Positions 34,466-46,503 are shown, counted from the stretch's first letter. The stretch: 64,000 nt of DNA from Gari tellinella (GCA_922989275.2 OV277864.1:50591550-50655549), one strand, 5' to 3'. Made by a program: numbers and translations. Notes: generated by a model from the sequence alone, not told the origin.

Positions 34466-35615
34466 TCACTTCCAAAAGAAACTGTGCACTTTGTTTTCTG
34501 TAATTATTCATTGGCTTTGTTCCTAAAAGCCTTTGTATTTGGTACCAAAAGTTAGATCAGTTCACGAATAATATGGCAGTTAATTCAGATTTTGAGATCC
34601 GGTCGTTTAAAGTCGATGTTTTAAAACGAGAAAAGACGAAGTGTTAAGTAACTCTGAAAGTCGGTTTAGTTGTAATCTTAAGATATTTTTATCATTATCG
34701 TATGTGTCCATCTTTGCTCATGATGCAAGCGGCAATGAGACATCGCGTGGACCTTATGTGACGTCTAATATCGACGTCGGAAATCAAATGTTGTCCTATC
34801 CCTGAGTTAGGGCATTTGCAAGGTCCATAAGGTCTTTTCTCCTAAAGCCCCGCGTACGAGCATCATGGTGAAAAAGAATATATTTAGACCTATCAGAGAA
34901 AAGACACGAGTCTACTACTATCATCCCAAACGGAAATGACGGCATGCTCGCTGCAAACGAGCAGCCCAATGATGTGCTGTCAAGATCTGTCCCACAAAAG
35001 GTCCACCTAGCCCGGATGGGTGTCCAATTTGCCGGAGCCAACACAATACGGTCTGTCAGCTGATACCGTACTGTCTTGCAGAACTACACGCTGTTTGAAA
35101 ACGACGTCGAAGTAACCTCAACTTTACTCATTCGTTTGTTGAACTGCTGTTCTAGGTATATGTGCACTGTCTGCGGCGATCTGCCACTCCACTGGTATGT
35201 TGAAAACGTTTGAACAACTAAATGATCGTTTTTCTTTGGTATCCTAATGTCATTCTCACGTTAGTGACGTTGTAATTGTGAACGAGCATTGCAAATACTC
35301 TAATTTGCCCATTTTCATTCAATCGCAGCGAATTTGTTGTATACCGATGTGAAGTAAGATGGTGTTTTTTTTGTATAAGGCATACGAATTACACTCATGC
35401 ACTTTTCGGGTGGCATGTGCATTTTCCTTAAGCTGCTAGTGCAAAACATTCAAAATAACGTATTTCCCAATAAACTAAAGTTCCTTCTTACTAAGTAATA
35501 GATTTTGTTATCGATGGATGGCAAATATATATGAGATATTGTGCGCGAAATTTTAAATCGATACGTCTTCTAGATATTAAAATATTTAATAGTGCAAAGT
35601 TTCTTTTGGAATTGA
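34466..35615. other. stretch between minisatellite blocks, with a possible orphan coding remnant on the minus strand
   Basis: Not visibly repetitive within the window. A minus-strand frame at 34796-35044 (82 codons) has a balanced composition, including FHHDARTRGFRRKDLMDLANAL, and a higher GC than its surroundings. I do not recognise it, and no splice signals were matched to it. It could be an old retroelement or captured gene piece. Confidence 0.3.
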
Positions 35616-36255
35616 GTATATAAACTCAGACATACGGTTCCTTGCTATTGACAAGACCGAAGTGTACAAACTAAGACCTAAGGGTCCTAGCTACTGACAA
35701 GACCGAACTGTATAAACTCAGACCTAAAGTTCCTTGCTACTGGCAAGACCGAGATGTATTTATAAGCTAAGACCTAAGGTTCCTTGATACTGACAAGGCT
35801 TACATGTACAAACTAAGACCTATGGTTCCTTGATACTGACAAGACTGAAATGTATACACTAAGACCTAAGGGTCCTTGCTAATTACAAGACCGAAATGTA
35901 TAAATTAAAGAAATAAGGTTCGTTGCTACTGACAAGACCGAAATGTATAAACGAAGAAATAAAGTTCGTTGCTAATGACAACCGAAATGTATAAACTAAG
36001 ACCTAAGGTTCCTAGCTACTGACAAGACAGAAATGTATAAACTCAGACCTAAGGTACCTTGCTACTGACAAGACTGAAATGTATAAACTCAGACCTAAGA
36101 TACCTTGCTACTGGCAAGAATGAAAAGTATAAACTCAGACTCAAGGGTCCTAGCTACTGACAAGACCGAAGTGTACAAACTAAGACCTAAGGGTCCTAGC
36201 TACTGACAAGACCGAACTGTATAAAGTAAGACCTAATGTTCTAAACTACTGAAAA
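35616..36255. repeat. 46-bp minisatellite, block 2 (intronic)
   Basis: About thirteen imperfect units of the same sequence as block 1, same orientation. The final units end roughly 120 bp before the acceptor of exon B. Confidence 0.85.
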
Positions 36256-36373
36256 GTCTATAATAGGGAAGAAATCGAAATTACAAGAAAATAGGTGATG
36301 ATACAGTATTTTGTTAATAGTGTATATCAAAACCTATCTTACGACATAATGCATGTTTTATTTTTCATTTCAG

Positions 36374-37198
36374 GATACCTGTCGTCCGGTGATTTGTCCT
36401 GTAGGAAAGACCTACTTCAGCTGCTCTTGTGAGAATGTCCTTGAAAACATCACTAGTTTGGGAGTAAGAATTGTCCTAGATATAGTGCCAGAGACACCCT
36501 CTATCAACGTCGTGAAACTGATGAATGAAACCACTACAGACAAGCTTGTAAGGCAAGTTAAGACGATTGTTAACTCAGTTTTTAAAACAAAATGGGGATC
36601 AATGGAGATTCGACTTCTCTTTATGAACCGTGAGACTTTACTTTCAGACAGAAGCCATATAAAATTCCATGCCACGCTTTTCATGCGATCTAAACGGACA
36701 ACAGACAATTTGGTATTGTTGAAGGATGTTCATGATCTCCTTTATTCCAAAATAAGAATCACATTTCTTAAAACCCCAATGCTTATGTATTTAGGCAAGA
36801 TCATCAAGGCTTACTACAATAGCGACCAATCGTTTCCTCTTGATTACGAATCAGCTTATAGCACAGATTTTAGCTTTGAACCCCTGTACTCTATCGAAAT
36901 ATCGGTACTAACCTATTATGAAATCTATGCAACCATCTACTTGACAAAACTGTTGTTTTGTAAGCGCATTATACTCAATGACGAAGAAGTAGGTTCGTTG
37001 TCAAACTCGTCGATTAGTGTGGGCTACAGTGAAGAAGAAATATCCCAAATGTTTGATGCTTCGGAACAACAGGTTTGCCTTGATGACTACGTTATAATTT
37101 TTACAATGCCCACCTCAAAAGCATGTGGTTACGGTCCAAACCAACAAATTGTGGTTTACGTTGTTGTTTGGCTGAGCTCACTCTTAATTTACATTTGA
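36374..37198 (+). CDS. Cys-rich receptor-like ectodomain protein, exon B (residues 390-663)
   Basis: Continues exon A in phase 0 from DTCRPVICPVG (390-400). The middle is mixed alpha/beta-like sequence with YFSCSCENVLEN, LLFCKRIILND and a Cys near QQVCLDDYVIIF, the kind of membrane-proximal strand pattern seen before the first helix in class B-like receptors (inference). The last 16 residues, IVVYVVVWLSSLLIYI, are hydrophobic and end at TGA (37196-37198). No further helices follow in frame. The tail could be a GPI signal, a single membrane anchor or the stump of helix 1. A candidate AATAAA lies at 37746. The out-of-frame reading just downstream shows no receptor helices. Confidence 0.7.
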   Translation, partial: DTCRPVICPVGKTYFSCSCENVLENITSLGVRIVLDIVPETPSINVVKLMNETTTDKLVRQVKTIVNSVFKTKWGSMEIRLLFMNRETLLSDRSHIKFHATLFMRSKRTTDNLVLLKDVHDLLYSKIRITFLKTPMLMYLGKIIKAYYNSDQSFPLDYESAYSTDFSFEPLYSIEISVLTYYEIYATIYLTKLLFCKRIILNDEEVGSLSNSSISVGYSEEEISQMFDASEQQVCLDDYVIIFTMPTSKACGYGPNQQIVVYVVVWLSSLLIYI

Positions 37199-37384
37199 AA
37201 GGAACTACAGCCGGACCACATGAGTCGGAATTTCTTGCAAATCTACAGATGAATTTCATTATATTGAACACACGTATTTCGAACATATCCTTATTACAAA
37301 GTTCAAACGTTATTCAGCCTCGTGTGAACTTTGACGAAAGGATGTGTGCGGCTTAAAACATTCGACCTTGTAATTTTATATGGG

Positions 37385-37560
37385 TCATTCAAGTTTCAAA
37401 TGTAGTCTAGTCCCCATTTCTGACTATTATCGAATGTTTTCTATAGTTAATTTCAAAATGGAAGACAGTGTATACCCTGATCTGGGACTACACTGTTTAC
37501 AAAAGACAAATTAACTCTTTTCATGTACACTGTTTGTTAAGGGTGTATCAAACCCATAAG
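37385..37560. mobile_element. family L-like MITE remnant
   Basis: AGACAGTGTATACCCTGATCTGGGACTACACTGTTTAC, a shortened AAACAG-type palindrome, followed by CTTTTCATGTACACTGTTTG as in L1. Confidence 0.45.
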
Positions 37561-37978
37561 TGAATTTTTCATAGTATTTAACTTTTTTCTTTCATGTTTA
37601 TTTTGAAAGAGCTGTTTATGATAAATGAAAAAAACAGGAGAAAAACATATTTTGGTGAGCATTATTTTGCACTACGGCAATTTGGAAAAGATGTGTCAAA
37701 TTCAGACTTTTTCTCTAATTTTGTCAAATTTAAAGTATAAGCTTCAATAAAAACAATTTTAGATATAAACAAACATGGTAATTTTGTTTTTCATTATGTA
37801 TTTCATGTCTGTGGAAGTATTTTGACATAAAGAAACTAAATCAAGACCAAATAGGCACCAGATTTGGAAAATATGAATCTCTGAATCAACAACATGGTTT
37901 GTATGGGTAATGCTATTTTTTAAAACAAAAAATTATGAGAAATAGTAAAAAATAAATATTTCTAGTATTTAACTTTTT

Positions 37979-39070
37979 AGCTCACCTGGCACGAAGTGCC
38001 AAGGTGAGCTTTTAGGATCGCTGGATGTCCGCCGTCCGTCGTCCGTCCGTCCGACCGTCCGTCTGTTCACAATTGTTCGTTAACACTCTACCGGCTACAA
38101 ATATCATAGGATCTTCATGAAACTTGATCACAATGTTTGTCTAGTAGAAATATAGGCCAAGTTCGAATGTGGGTCATGCTGGGTCAAAAACTAGGTCACT
38201 AGGTCAAATCATAGAAAAACCTTGTTAACACTCTAGAGGCTACACATCTCATTGGATCTTGATGAAATTTCATCACAATGTTTGTCTAGTAGAAATCTAG
38301 GACAAGTATGAATGTGGGTCATGTTGGGTCAAAAACTAGGTCACTAGGTCAAATCAAATCATAGAAAAACCTTGTTAATACTCTAGAGGCTACAAATCTC
38401 AATAGATCCTCATGAAACATGGTCAAAATGTTTGTCTAATTGATATCTATGTCAAGTTTGAAAATGGGTTATGTCCGGTCAAAAACTAGGTCACTAGGTC
38501 AAATCATAGAAAACCCTTGTTAACACTCTAGATGCTACAAATCTCATTGGATCTTGATGAAACTTGGTCAAAATGTTTGTCTCATTGATATATAAGTCAA
38601 GTTCGAATATGGATCATGTCCGGTCAAAAACTAGGTCACTAGGTCAAATCATAGGAAAATCTTGTTAACACTCTAGAGGCTACACATCTCATTGGATCTT
38701 TATGTAACATGGTAAGAATATTTTACTCATTGATATCTAGGTCAAGGTTGAACATGGGTCATGTCTGGTCAAAAACTAGGTCACTGGGTCAAATCATAGA
38801 AAAACCTTGTTAACACTCTAGAGGCTACAAATCTCATTGGATCTTGATGAAACTTGGTCAGAATGTTTGTCTCATTTATATATAAGTCAAGTTCGAATAT
38901 GGATCATGTCCGGTCAAAAACTAGGTCACTAGGTCAAATCATAGGAAAATCTTGTTTACACTCTAAAGGTTGATTGTGGGTCATGTCCGGTCTTACTCTT
39001 TGTCACTATAGGTCAAGTTTGCCATGGTGCACCAGGTGAGCGATTTAGGGCCATAGTGGCCCTTGTTTCT
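37979..39070. mobile_element. AGCTC-type element with about 145-bp tandem units
   Basis: AGCTCACCTGGCACG and GTCCGTCCGTCCG at the left; GCACCAGGTGAGC, GGCCATAGTGGCCCTTGTTT at the right. Inside, CTTGTTAACACTCTAGAGGC recurs near 38231, 38381, 38525, 38668 and 38816, with CTAGGTCACTAGGTCAAATC between. No protein coding. Confidence 0.8.
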
Positions 39071-40110
39071 TATATTCTACCAGATGAAAATCATCGATGA
39101 TATTTAGAGCTTTATAAATTTCACATTTGGTGCCTGTTCTGTCTAAAATTAGTTTTTGTATGATGAAATACTACCATAGACATGAACTAAATAACACAAA
39201 ACCAAAATATCATGTTTGTTTAATTTGAAATGGATTTTATTGAAGCGGGCTGTTTGAAAAGCACAAATTAAGAAAAAGTGGGTGGGGTAAATTTTACACC
39301 TTTTAAAATGGCCGTAGAGCCAAAAGTTGTACACCAAAATGTACACTTTTTCTATTTTTTCATTCATCTTAAATAGCTCTTCAATACAAAACCATCACAG
39401 AGTGTTTTCATATACTTTGAAAAATTCCCAAATTCATGAGTTTGATACACCCTTAAGGACGAACCATACCGTCGCAAGGGTTGAAGGTGTTTAGCGAATT
39501 CGAGATATCAGAGTTCGTTTGTATAAAGTCGGTTAGATCTACGTCATATTAATTTATTTAATCCATTACCTCGCCAATGCGCTATATGCCATGTGTCGCG
39601 GTACCGTAAAACACAATCCCGACTGCACTATTATTTGCAAGCAGTTTTGATCCTGCCTAGACCTCAAACTGTTTGTGAAAAACCGCATAATATGATATAA
39701 AGTTTAAATAACAGTAAAAACTCTCTATTACGACCACTAAAATGAAGGCTTATTTTATCGTGAGATTTTTACCCCTTCACCGCCATACTGTCGTCTGCTT
39801 CAATATTGTTGTCTGCAATATCGTTTCAGAGTTAGATTAAAGGCAGTATTATTGGCTAAAAACAAGTAGCAAACAGTTTAAGCGGCGTCTGATTAGAATC
39901 GAAACTGTTTGCAAATGCTATTTATGACGTCATTGAGAGTGTTGTTATTGTTGTTAGTTATATGTTTTTAGTATGAAATGCCTTGTATAATTATAAGTTC
40001 TCTCGTTTAGTATAGTCTTTATTATCATTATCATTACATGTATTATTATTATGTAATAATTTACAGCTTAAAACATGGTGTCAGTAAAGCAGAACGCTCG
40101 GCACACGTGT
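39071..40110. other. AT-rich stretch with MITE scraps
   Basis: Holds an F-type left end (CAGTAAAAACTCTCTATTACG near 39714), two damaged AAACAG hairpins (about 39642-39675 and 39872-39915) and nothing coding that I can support. Confidence 0.5.
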
Positions 40111-40112
40111 TA

Positions 40113-40628
40113 AATTATTGTTCGATTTTTCTGACCTGTTGGAGTTATTTTTAGAACAGAATAGTTCATAATGGTAAATAGATAACAGGGTAACATCGGA
40201 TCTATATAGTCGTACACTTTCCAACTTGAGATAACATGATCCTCGTGCAGCACGAGACAGCTGCGCTAATTTTACTGATATTTAATGCTTTCCCAACAAA
40301 CGCATTTATATACTAAAACTATTATTTCCATTGCAAACAGGTTGGAGCCAGATCAGACGCCGGGTTACCCGGCGTCTGATCAGGCTCCAACCTGTTTGCT
40401 ACTCATATTAAAAATATAATTAAAATTTCTTAAAGTAAATTTCCACAGTTTAGTGCATTGCGTTTGCGTTTAAACGGGAAAGAATAAGGTATCCTCTACT
40501 GTACATTGCGCACAAAAATTACAGCTATCCGTATCATTAACCGTATGTAGAGAAAACTCATCCCTTTGAAAGTTTTAGAATGTTCCAATCTAAAAATAAC
40601 TCCGACAGGTCAGAAGAAAACACTAATA
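40113..40628. mobile_element. composite element D', complete copy
   Basis: Left end ATTTTTCTGACCTGTTGGAG, right end ATAACTCCGACAGGTCAGAAG. Landmarks: ATGGTAAATAGATAACAGGG, CGTGCAGCACGAGA, hairpin about 40337-40399 (GGTTGGAGCC, CGCCGGG/CCCGGCG), CTCTACTGTACATT (the right end of an embedded D). The frame beginning at 40566 starts in this element and is not supported. Confidence 0.75.
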
Positions 40629-41002
40629 CCAGAACTTTCTCCGTGCCGCCCAATCAGTTTGCAAACTGCGGTCTACTTGAGTCAATCTTGCGGTCGACGT
40701 GTGTCTTGGATCTACGGTTTTCTATCTGCATCCAATAAAACACGCACGCGTTGCATGTGTATTTCATGCGAGCTCCGTTCGTGCATTTTCTGTCGAACGC
40801 AAGACACACATGCATCATTGGTGTTCGTTTTATGGGAAATCGTAGAGTTTGTTGTGCAAAAAATGTGGTTGTCATTTATGATTACGTACAGGCTCGTAAA
40901 TTCTCAAGAATAACAGGCAATGCCCATTAGTTTCTTGGTGATTTTTTTCGACGGTGTTGGCCATTTAAACATATACACTGTACATGATAATTCCAAACAG
41001 TT

Positions 41003-41500
41003 ATTGTTCGATTTTTCTGACCTGTCAGAGTTATTTTAAGAACAGAATAGTTCATAATGGTAAATAGATAACAGGGTAACATCGGATCTATCTAGTCGTA
41101 CACTTTCCAACTTGAGATAAACATGATCATCATTTTACTGATATGTTACGGTTTTCATTCTCAATAAACGTGTTTATGCTAAAACTATATTATGTCCATT
41201 GCAAACAGGTTGGAGCCGGATCAGACGCCGGGTATCCCGGTGTCTGATCAGGCTTCAACCTGTTTGCCACCCAGATTAAAAAGATGAAATTAATTTTCTA
41301 CAGTTTTGTACATTGTGTTTGCGTTTATTTGGGAAATAATAATGTCTTTCTATTGTACATTACGCACAATAAATACAGCTTTCCGTATCCCTAGCTGACA
41401 GTACGGAAATCAACGAGTACGGTTATCATCCCCTTTTTTAAATTTTAGAATGTTCCAATCTAAAAATAACTCTGACAGGTCAGAAGAAAACAATAATACC
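41003..41500. mobile_element. composite element D', second copy
   Basis: ATTTTTCTGACCTGTCAGAG and AACTCTGACAGGTCAGAAG ends; hairpin about 41203-41271 with a few mismatches (GGTATCCCGGTG). Confidence 0.75.
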
Positions 41501-41746
41501 GCGCCTAACAACACCACGTACATGTATTTCCAAATAGAAGTGGAACGAAATAACGAGACATAATTGACTTTCAGACATAGCCTATATATACTAGATGGGC
41601 TTTTTAAACCAAACCTAACTTAGCTATTTTTTCTCTTTATTTATACTTAAAGGTGCACAAAATCACATCTTGTTAGGCATTTCACACGCACCCGGTTACA
41701 GCTTGCGGGAGGATGATTTCACTTGATTATTTATAGAAGTCATATA

Positions 41747-41992
41747 CAGTGGAGAAAACGTTATTCTTTCCCAATAAACGCGTTTATGCTAAAACTATTA
41801 TTTTCACTGCAAACAGTTTGGAGCCAGATCAGACGCCGGGTAACCCGGCATCTGATCAGGCTCCAAACTGTTTGCCACCAAGATAAAGATGAATTATCAG
41901 AATTGTCAAAAAGTTGTACTTTTCTACGTTTTAGTGTTTTGCGTTTGCGTACGTTTGCGTTTAAACGGGAAAGAATAACAGATTCTCCACTG
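41747..41992. mobile_element. MITE family D, copy D8
   Basis: TA, CAGTGGAGAAAACGTTATTC ... GATTCTCCACTG, TA. Length 246 bp, hairpin about 41808-41873. Confidence 0.85.
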
Positions 41993-42019
41993 TATCTCTC
42001 CACTGCAAGCCAAGTAGCA

Positions 42020-42102
42020 TCTTTCTAAATAGTTGCGTCGTTAACGTGTACGACTGCTAAATTACGAAACCTGAGGTAAGAGGTTCGAATCCCGTCGAAA
42101 GA
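42020..42102 (+). tRNA. tRNA-like sequence (Ser-GCT-like), probably a pseudogene or SINE head
   Basis: TCTTTC at the 5' edge can pair with GAAAGA at the 3' edge, 83 bp apart. The T-arm GAGGTTCGAATCCCGTC contains a perfect box B. ACTGCTAA resembles a Ser-GCT anticodon loop. T-runs follow at 42111 and 42130, as for Pol III stops. The anticodon stem does not pair, so a functional tRNA is doubtful. Confidence 0.3.
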
Positions 42103-42179
42103 AAAGCTTGGTTTTTTTTTTAATATCATTTTTTTTTGTTTATTTAAAATTTAAATGTCGTTTTATCAGCTCACCTGGT

Positions 42180-42361
42180 GCCCGTTTCATAAAACTTTGT
42201 ACGACAAATGTTTAAAAAAATGTTTCAATTTTTATTTATTTCTCTATCTAATCCTGCCTTGTGACATCTCTTTGGAATCGTCTTGAATCAGAAATTAAAT
42301 GTATCTTAAAGTTTTGACTTACGATCGCTTTTGTCGTACGAAGTTTTATGAAACGGGCCCT
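42180..42361. mobile_element. foldback element family G, copy G5 (shortened)
   Basis: GCCCGTTTCATAAAACTTTG and AAGTTTTATGAAACGGGCCC ends; only one arm of the central palindrome is left (GACATCTCTTTGGAATCGTC). Confidence 0.75.
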
Positions 42362-42937
42362 TGAGCCGAAGGTTCAGGATGAGCTATTGATATCGCTCTT
42401 CGTCTGTCGTATGTCGTCCGACATCCGTGGACATTTTCAATGACATATCCTCTGAAACCACTGGCCTGAAATTCAACCAAACTTTAGCACTAGCAGAAGC
42501 AGCAGTAGGATGGGGGAACGAAAAGTTGTTAAAAGGTAGTGGGTAGGGCAATTTTTCTTGCTGCCATGGCAACCGTGCACAAAATCTAGAAAAATCTTCT
42601 TCTCCGAAACTACTGGTCCGATTCAATTTGGTTTTCACCAAAATATTTTTCAGTTGATAGACTTTCTAAGTTGTTCAAAGAGTTTTGATCCGTTAAAAAC
42701 ATGGCCGCCAGAGAGAGTAGTCATTTTCCGTATTTACAGAAAATTTACAACCCAAGTCAGAACTTTATAGATCTTCTTGTAAATAAAAACATAAGTCCTA
42801 GAACAACCAAATTTCTTATGTAGCCTTATGTAGTGAACCTTTACCAAGACTGTTAAGACAAGACCAAGACCCAAGAGCTTATCAGTTTTACTTAGGAAAA
42901 CCTTTAAAAATCTTCTTCTCTGAAACCGTAAGGCCCA

Positions 42938-43156
42938 GGGGCCCGTTTCATAAAACTTCCTACGACAAATGTTGTCGTAAGTCAAAATTTTAAAATACAT
43001 TTAATTTCTGATTTCTCTATCTAATCCTGTCTTGTGACATCTCTTTGGAATCGTCTTTTTAAGACAGGATTGGATGGAGAAATAGATAATAATTGATACT
43101 TTTATAATCCGACTTACGACAACATTTTTCGTACGAAGTTTTATGAAACGGGCCCC
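42938..43156. mobile_element. foldback element family G, copy G6
   Basis: GGGGCCCGTTTCATAAAAC ... GTTTTATGAAACGGGCCCC, with CTTGTGACATCTCTTTGG and a shortened second palindrome arm. Confidence 0.8.
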
Positions 43157-44030
43157 AGACCATTGCTATTTGACATGTAGCTTTGCCTTATGGTTCCCTA
43201 CCAAAACTGTTCAAATGATGACCTCCGGGTCAAAAATGATCCTACCCCGGGGCTTATCAGTTTTACAAAGACTTATATAGGAAAACCTTTAAAAATCTTC
43301 TTCTCTATATATATAAATGGAACTGTATGGCCTAGATCTTTAATATTTGAAAAATAGCTTTGCATTCTGGTCCTCTACACAGGTTGTTCAAATTATGACC
43401 TCCGTGTCAAAAATGGCCCTGCCCCGGGGCTTATAAGTTTTACAAAGACTTATATAGGAAAACCTTTAAAAATCTTCTTCTCTGGAACTGTATGGCCCAG
43501 ATCGTTAATATTTGACATTTAGATTTGCCTTGACGTCCTCTTTCAAGATTGTTCAAAATATGACCCGGGCCAAAACGGGCCCCGCCCTTGGGCTTATTGG
43601 GTTTTCATAGGAAAACCTTTGGAAATATTCTTCTCTGAAACCGTAAGGCCCAGATCCTTAATATTTGACATGTAGCTTTTCCTTATGGTTCTCTCAGAAG
43701 ATTGTTAAAATTATGACGCATGGGACAAAAATGGCCCCGCCCCGGGGCTTATCAGTTTTACATAGTCTTATGTAGGAAAACCTTTAAAAAGATTCTTCTC
43801 TGGATCAGGAAGGCCCAGATCTTTAATATTTGACATATAGTTTTGTCTTGTAGTCCTCTACCAAGATTGTTCAAATTATGACCCCCGGTTTTCAGCGTGG
43901 TCCTCTATCGAATTGTTCAAATTGTGACCCCAGGATCAAAGCTATATCAATATGTTGTTATGCCCAGTCAGCTTCTATGGTACAATGTCCTCAAGTGAGC
44001 GAAATGTGGGCCTCTGTGCCTCTTGTTATC

Positions 44031-46290
44031 ATGTTCAGCTCAACTTTTGTAAAAGTCGAGCTTATGTTGCCGCCCTTTCGCCTGCGCTGTTCTTGTTGAT
44101 ATTTAGGTTAATACTTTGTAAGCTAACATTTCTAAATGACTATCTTAGTTAGATCCGTTTGAAGTTTGAAACAATTGTTCAGTGCTCTGGGCAATTTAGA
44201 ATTTTCACCTGGTTTTTCACTATTTTTCAAAAGATACGGTGTGTCTTGAAATTTAATAATGTGATCAGCTTATAGAACGGTATATACTATAGGCCGATTT
44301 TATTGACTTGGCAGGGCGGAGTTTCGATGCGGACCATTGCATTTCAACTTTGGGGGCGGCAACACACTCTTTTATTATCGGAGTTTACCGTTTTCGTCTG
44401 CCGTTCTTTACCGGTACTACTGCACATTTTGACAGAAGGAATATAATGAAGAATGTGGCGTCTGATCTGGATTCAAGCTGTTTGTAAATATAAACAAAGT
44501 CTATGTTTGTTTGGCTACTCATCCTATTATCGGTGATAAGGTAAAATGACACACGGAATATTTTTCAGGTATCGGCTTGAACTTATATCGAATATTATTA
44601 AGAGGGCTATCTGTAAACACAATTTTTAACTGAAATATTGTAATATTTTCCGTCACATTTTTTCACAGCAGGGGCAATGGAATATGTCACCTCTGCAAAA
44701 AACTCGAATTTTTGAACAATATTTTAAAAGTGTCCAATGCTGACATACATCGCACTGAGCACAATTTACTATATCTATTGTGAACTTTTTTTATCTTGTT
44801 GGAGGAAAAGGAAATCTAAAGAAACAATATCAGACCATTTTTCAATGAATGGCCTTTACTGGAATATTAGATCTGTCAATATTAAATGAGACCAAAACAA
44901 ACAAAAAAAGCTTGGAAAACATTTTTTTCCGCATAGATAAGATCGAGCTTATTTTATTGTTTATCAGTATTGGTCAGAAGTTTATGCCAGTAAGAAGCCT
45001 TACAAATCCATCGCGTGACGTCACGGCCACACCCCTTAGTCAACAGAATTTTTGTAGTGAATTAAATCATTGGATATATTGAAAATATGACCATACATAT
45101 AGGTTAATTGGTTTTATATGGGGGAAATTTTTTTCTTCTTCTGGAATTCATTAAAAATGCACAATTTCCCTCAGAAAAGACATTTTTTGCTTTATACACA
45201 TTAGTCTTGAGTAGCAGCCGAAATATAGACGGAAGCTACGATCTGACACATGCGCGTAGCGGCGCTATGCGGAATACTCGGAAATCACCGGTAATAGGAT
45301 GTCCACGGTAAACGGGTCAATAGCGATAATCAACTGAAATGCATGAATTTTACTGCATATAAAAATAAGATTTAGCTGCTCAGGTGTAAGCTGCTTTGTT
45401 TGATACATTAAGTATCGGAAAATGTTGGTTTATTGATGAGAAATTAAGTCGGGACTGTTCACTGGTTTTATTAAATTCATCATGTCGCCATTTTGTTTTC
45501 CTTGTTGGCGATGGCTAACTATACCCCTGAGGCCGTTCGCAATCGGTAACAGCCAAACGGTCGTTTAAGTTAAATTGTTACCGTTTTCTGATGCAATCGA
45601 TACGGTACTTGAACGCGTTACTGGTTCTATACTAAGCCAAACTGTCAACGCAACACCTCCGAGTTCCGTTCTATTTTCGTATCAGATCGGGTGTTTTAAA
45701 TTGACGGACAAGTTGACACAAAATTATTAAATGTTTTTATTTGTGTTTTTAAATTGATGTACTGTCCTCAAAGTTGCTAACATTGGCAACGAGTTTTCAT
45801 TGACACTTCTGACGAATAATAACCATCTATCCAAACGTATCGCTAATTTCTGGTTAACATTCCCCATTGAAAACGCATTGGAATGAGATTTGTGAAGACT
45901 TGTTATCACAACATTCCATATATTTTGGACCAAATGCCAATTCATTTATCAAGAGTATTGTCCATTGATCAATCTATGAATTGCAGAAGAAATCTATACA
46001 GGATATGCACACATTACAGAATTAACCAGACTAACTTAAGATATGTTTAACATTGGAAGTAATTGGAATATACGGGGTGTTGCGTTGGTAGTTTGGCATA
46101 GTTTAGCTATATATCGAGTATGAAAAACAAAACAAATCTACAGACGACGACGTCGGACGGACGACGACGGACACAGTGCGATCACAATAGCTATAAACCA
46201 TGACACTTCGTGCCAGGTGACCTAAAAAGCCGTTAAAACCTCCGCGCCAGCAGTAGCGTGTTCACTTGTCATTGTTTGCTGTTTAGTTAA
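44031..46290. other. stretch without recognised gene
   Basis: Includes a family E scrap at about 44395-44490 (GGCGTCTGATCTGGATTCAAG), a possible AGCTC-type end near 46140-46215 (GACGGACGACGACGG...CTTCGTGCCAGGTGAC), and otherwise low-complexity AT-rich sequence. Open frames up to 77 codons (44849-45082) show no domain. Confidence 0.5.
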
Positions 46291-46503
46291 CCCAATACCT
46301 CATAGCCGGATTTAATAGTATTAAATATAGTTGCCCACTTGACGTGGGTTGAAAGCAGGGCACATTCTACTTTACTTTCAGTCTGCTTTAAGCTGTCATC
46401 TGCTAGTATATAGAAAGTATTTCTTATGGTGCATATTAATGCCTGTATAATTTGGAACTGTTTTCTTCAGTGCAGGATAATGGCGTATTTATGGGGTATA
46501 GGG
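46291..46503. mobile_element. MITE family A, copy A8 (short form)
   Basis: TTAA, CCCAATACCTCATAGCC ... ATGGGGTATAGGG, TTAA. Length 213 bp, because the hairpin has lost part of one arm (GGTTGAAAGCAGGGCACATTC). Confidence 0.75.

Larger units (their letters stand above)
32334..36373 (+). other. intron between exons A and B (4040 bp)
   Basis: The donor is GTAAAT after CAG. The acceptor is TTTTTCATTTCAG at 36361-36373. Phase 0 on both sides keeps one open frame. The intron is filled with MITE A7 (with C2 nested), a degenerate G copy, a CAGGGCTCC MITE, two blocks of a 46-bp minisatellite and about 1.1 kb of sequence without recognised features. Confidence 0.75.
42168..44030. mobile_element. AGCTC-type element with about 165-bp units, split by G copies
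   Basis: AGCTCACCTGG at the left is interrupted at once by G5 (42180-42361), then continues TTGAGCCGAAGGTTCAGGATGAGC. Units marked by AAATCTTCTTCTCTG recur near 42595, 42911, 43295, 43473 and 43793. G6 (42938-43156) is also nested. The right end reads TCAAGTGAGC...CCTCTTGTT. Confidence 0.7.

Noticed and set aside
37123..37356. 77-codon frame overlapping the end of exon B, considered as a frameshifted continuation into receptor helices
   Set aside because: Its residues are not helix-like and do not resemble a seven-helix domain; the exon B frame has a clean stop.
40566..40913. 115-codon frame
   Set aside because: Starts inside a D' element and continues into sequence with no recognisable protein; a frame also exists on the opposite strand.
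44849..45082. 77-codon frame, possible small exon
   Set aside because: No splice sites or similarity that I can support.
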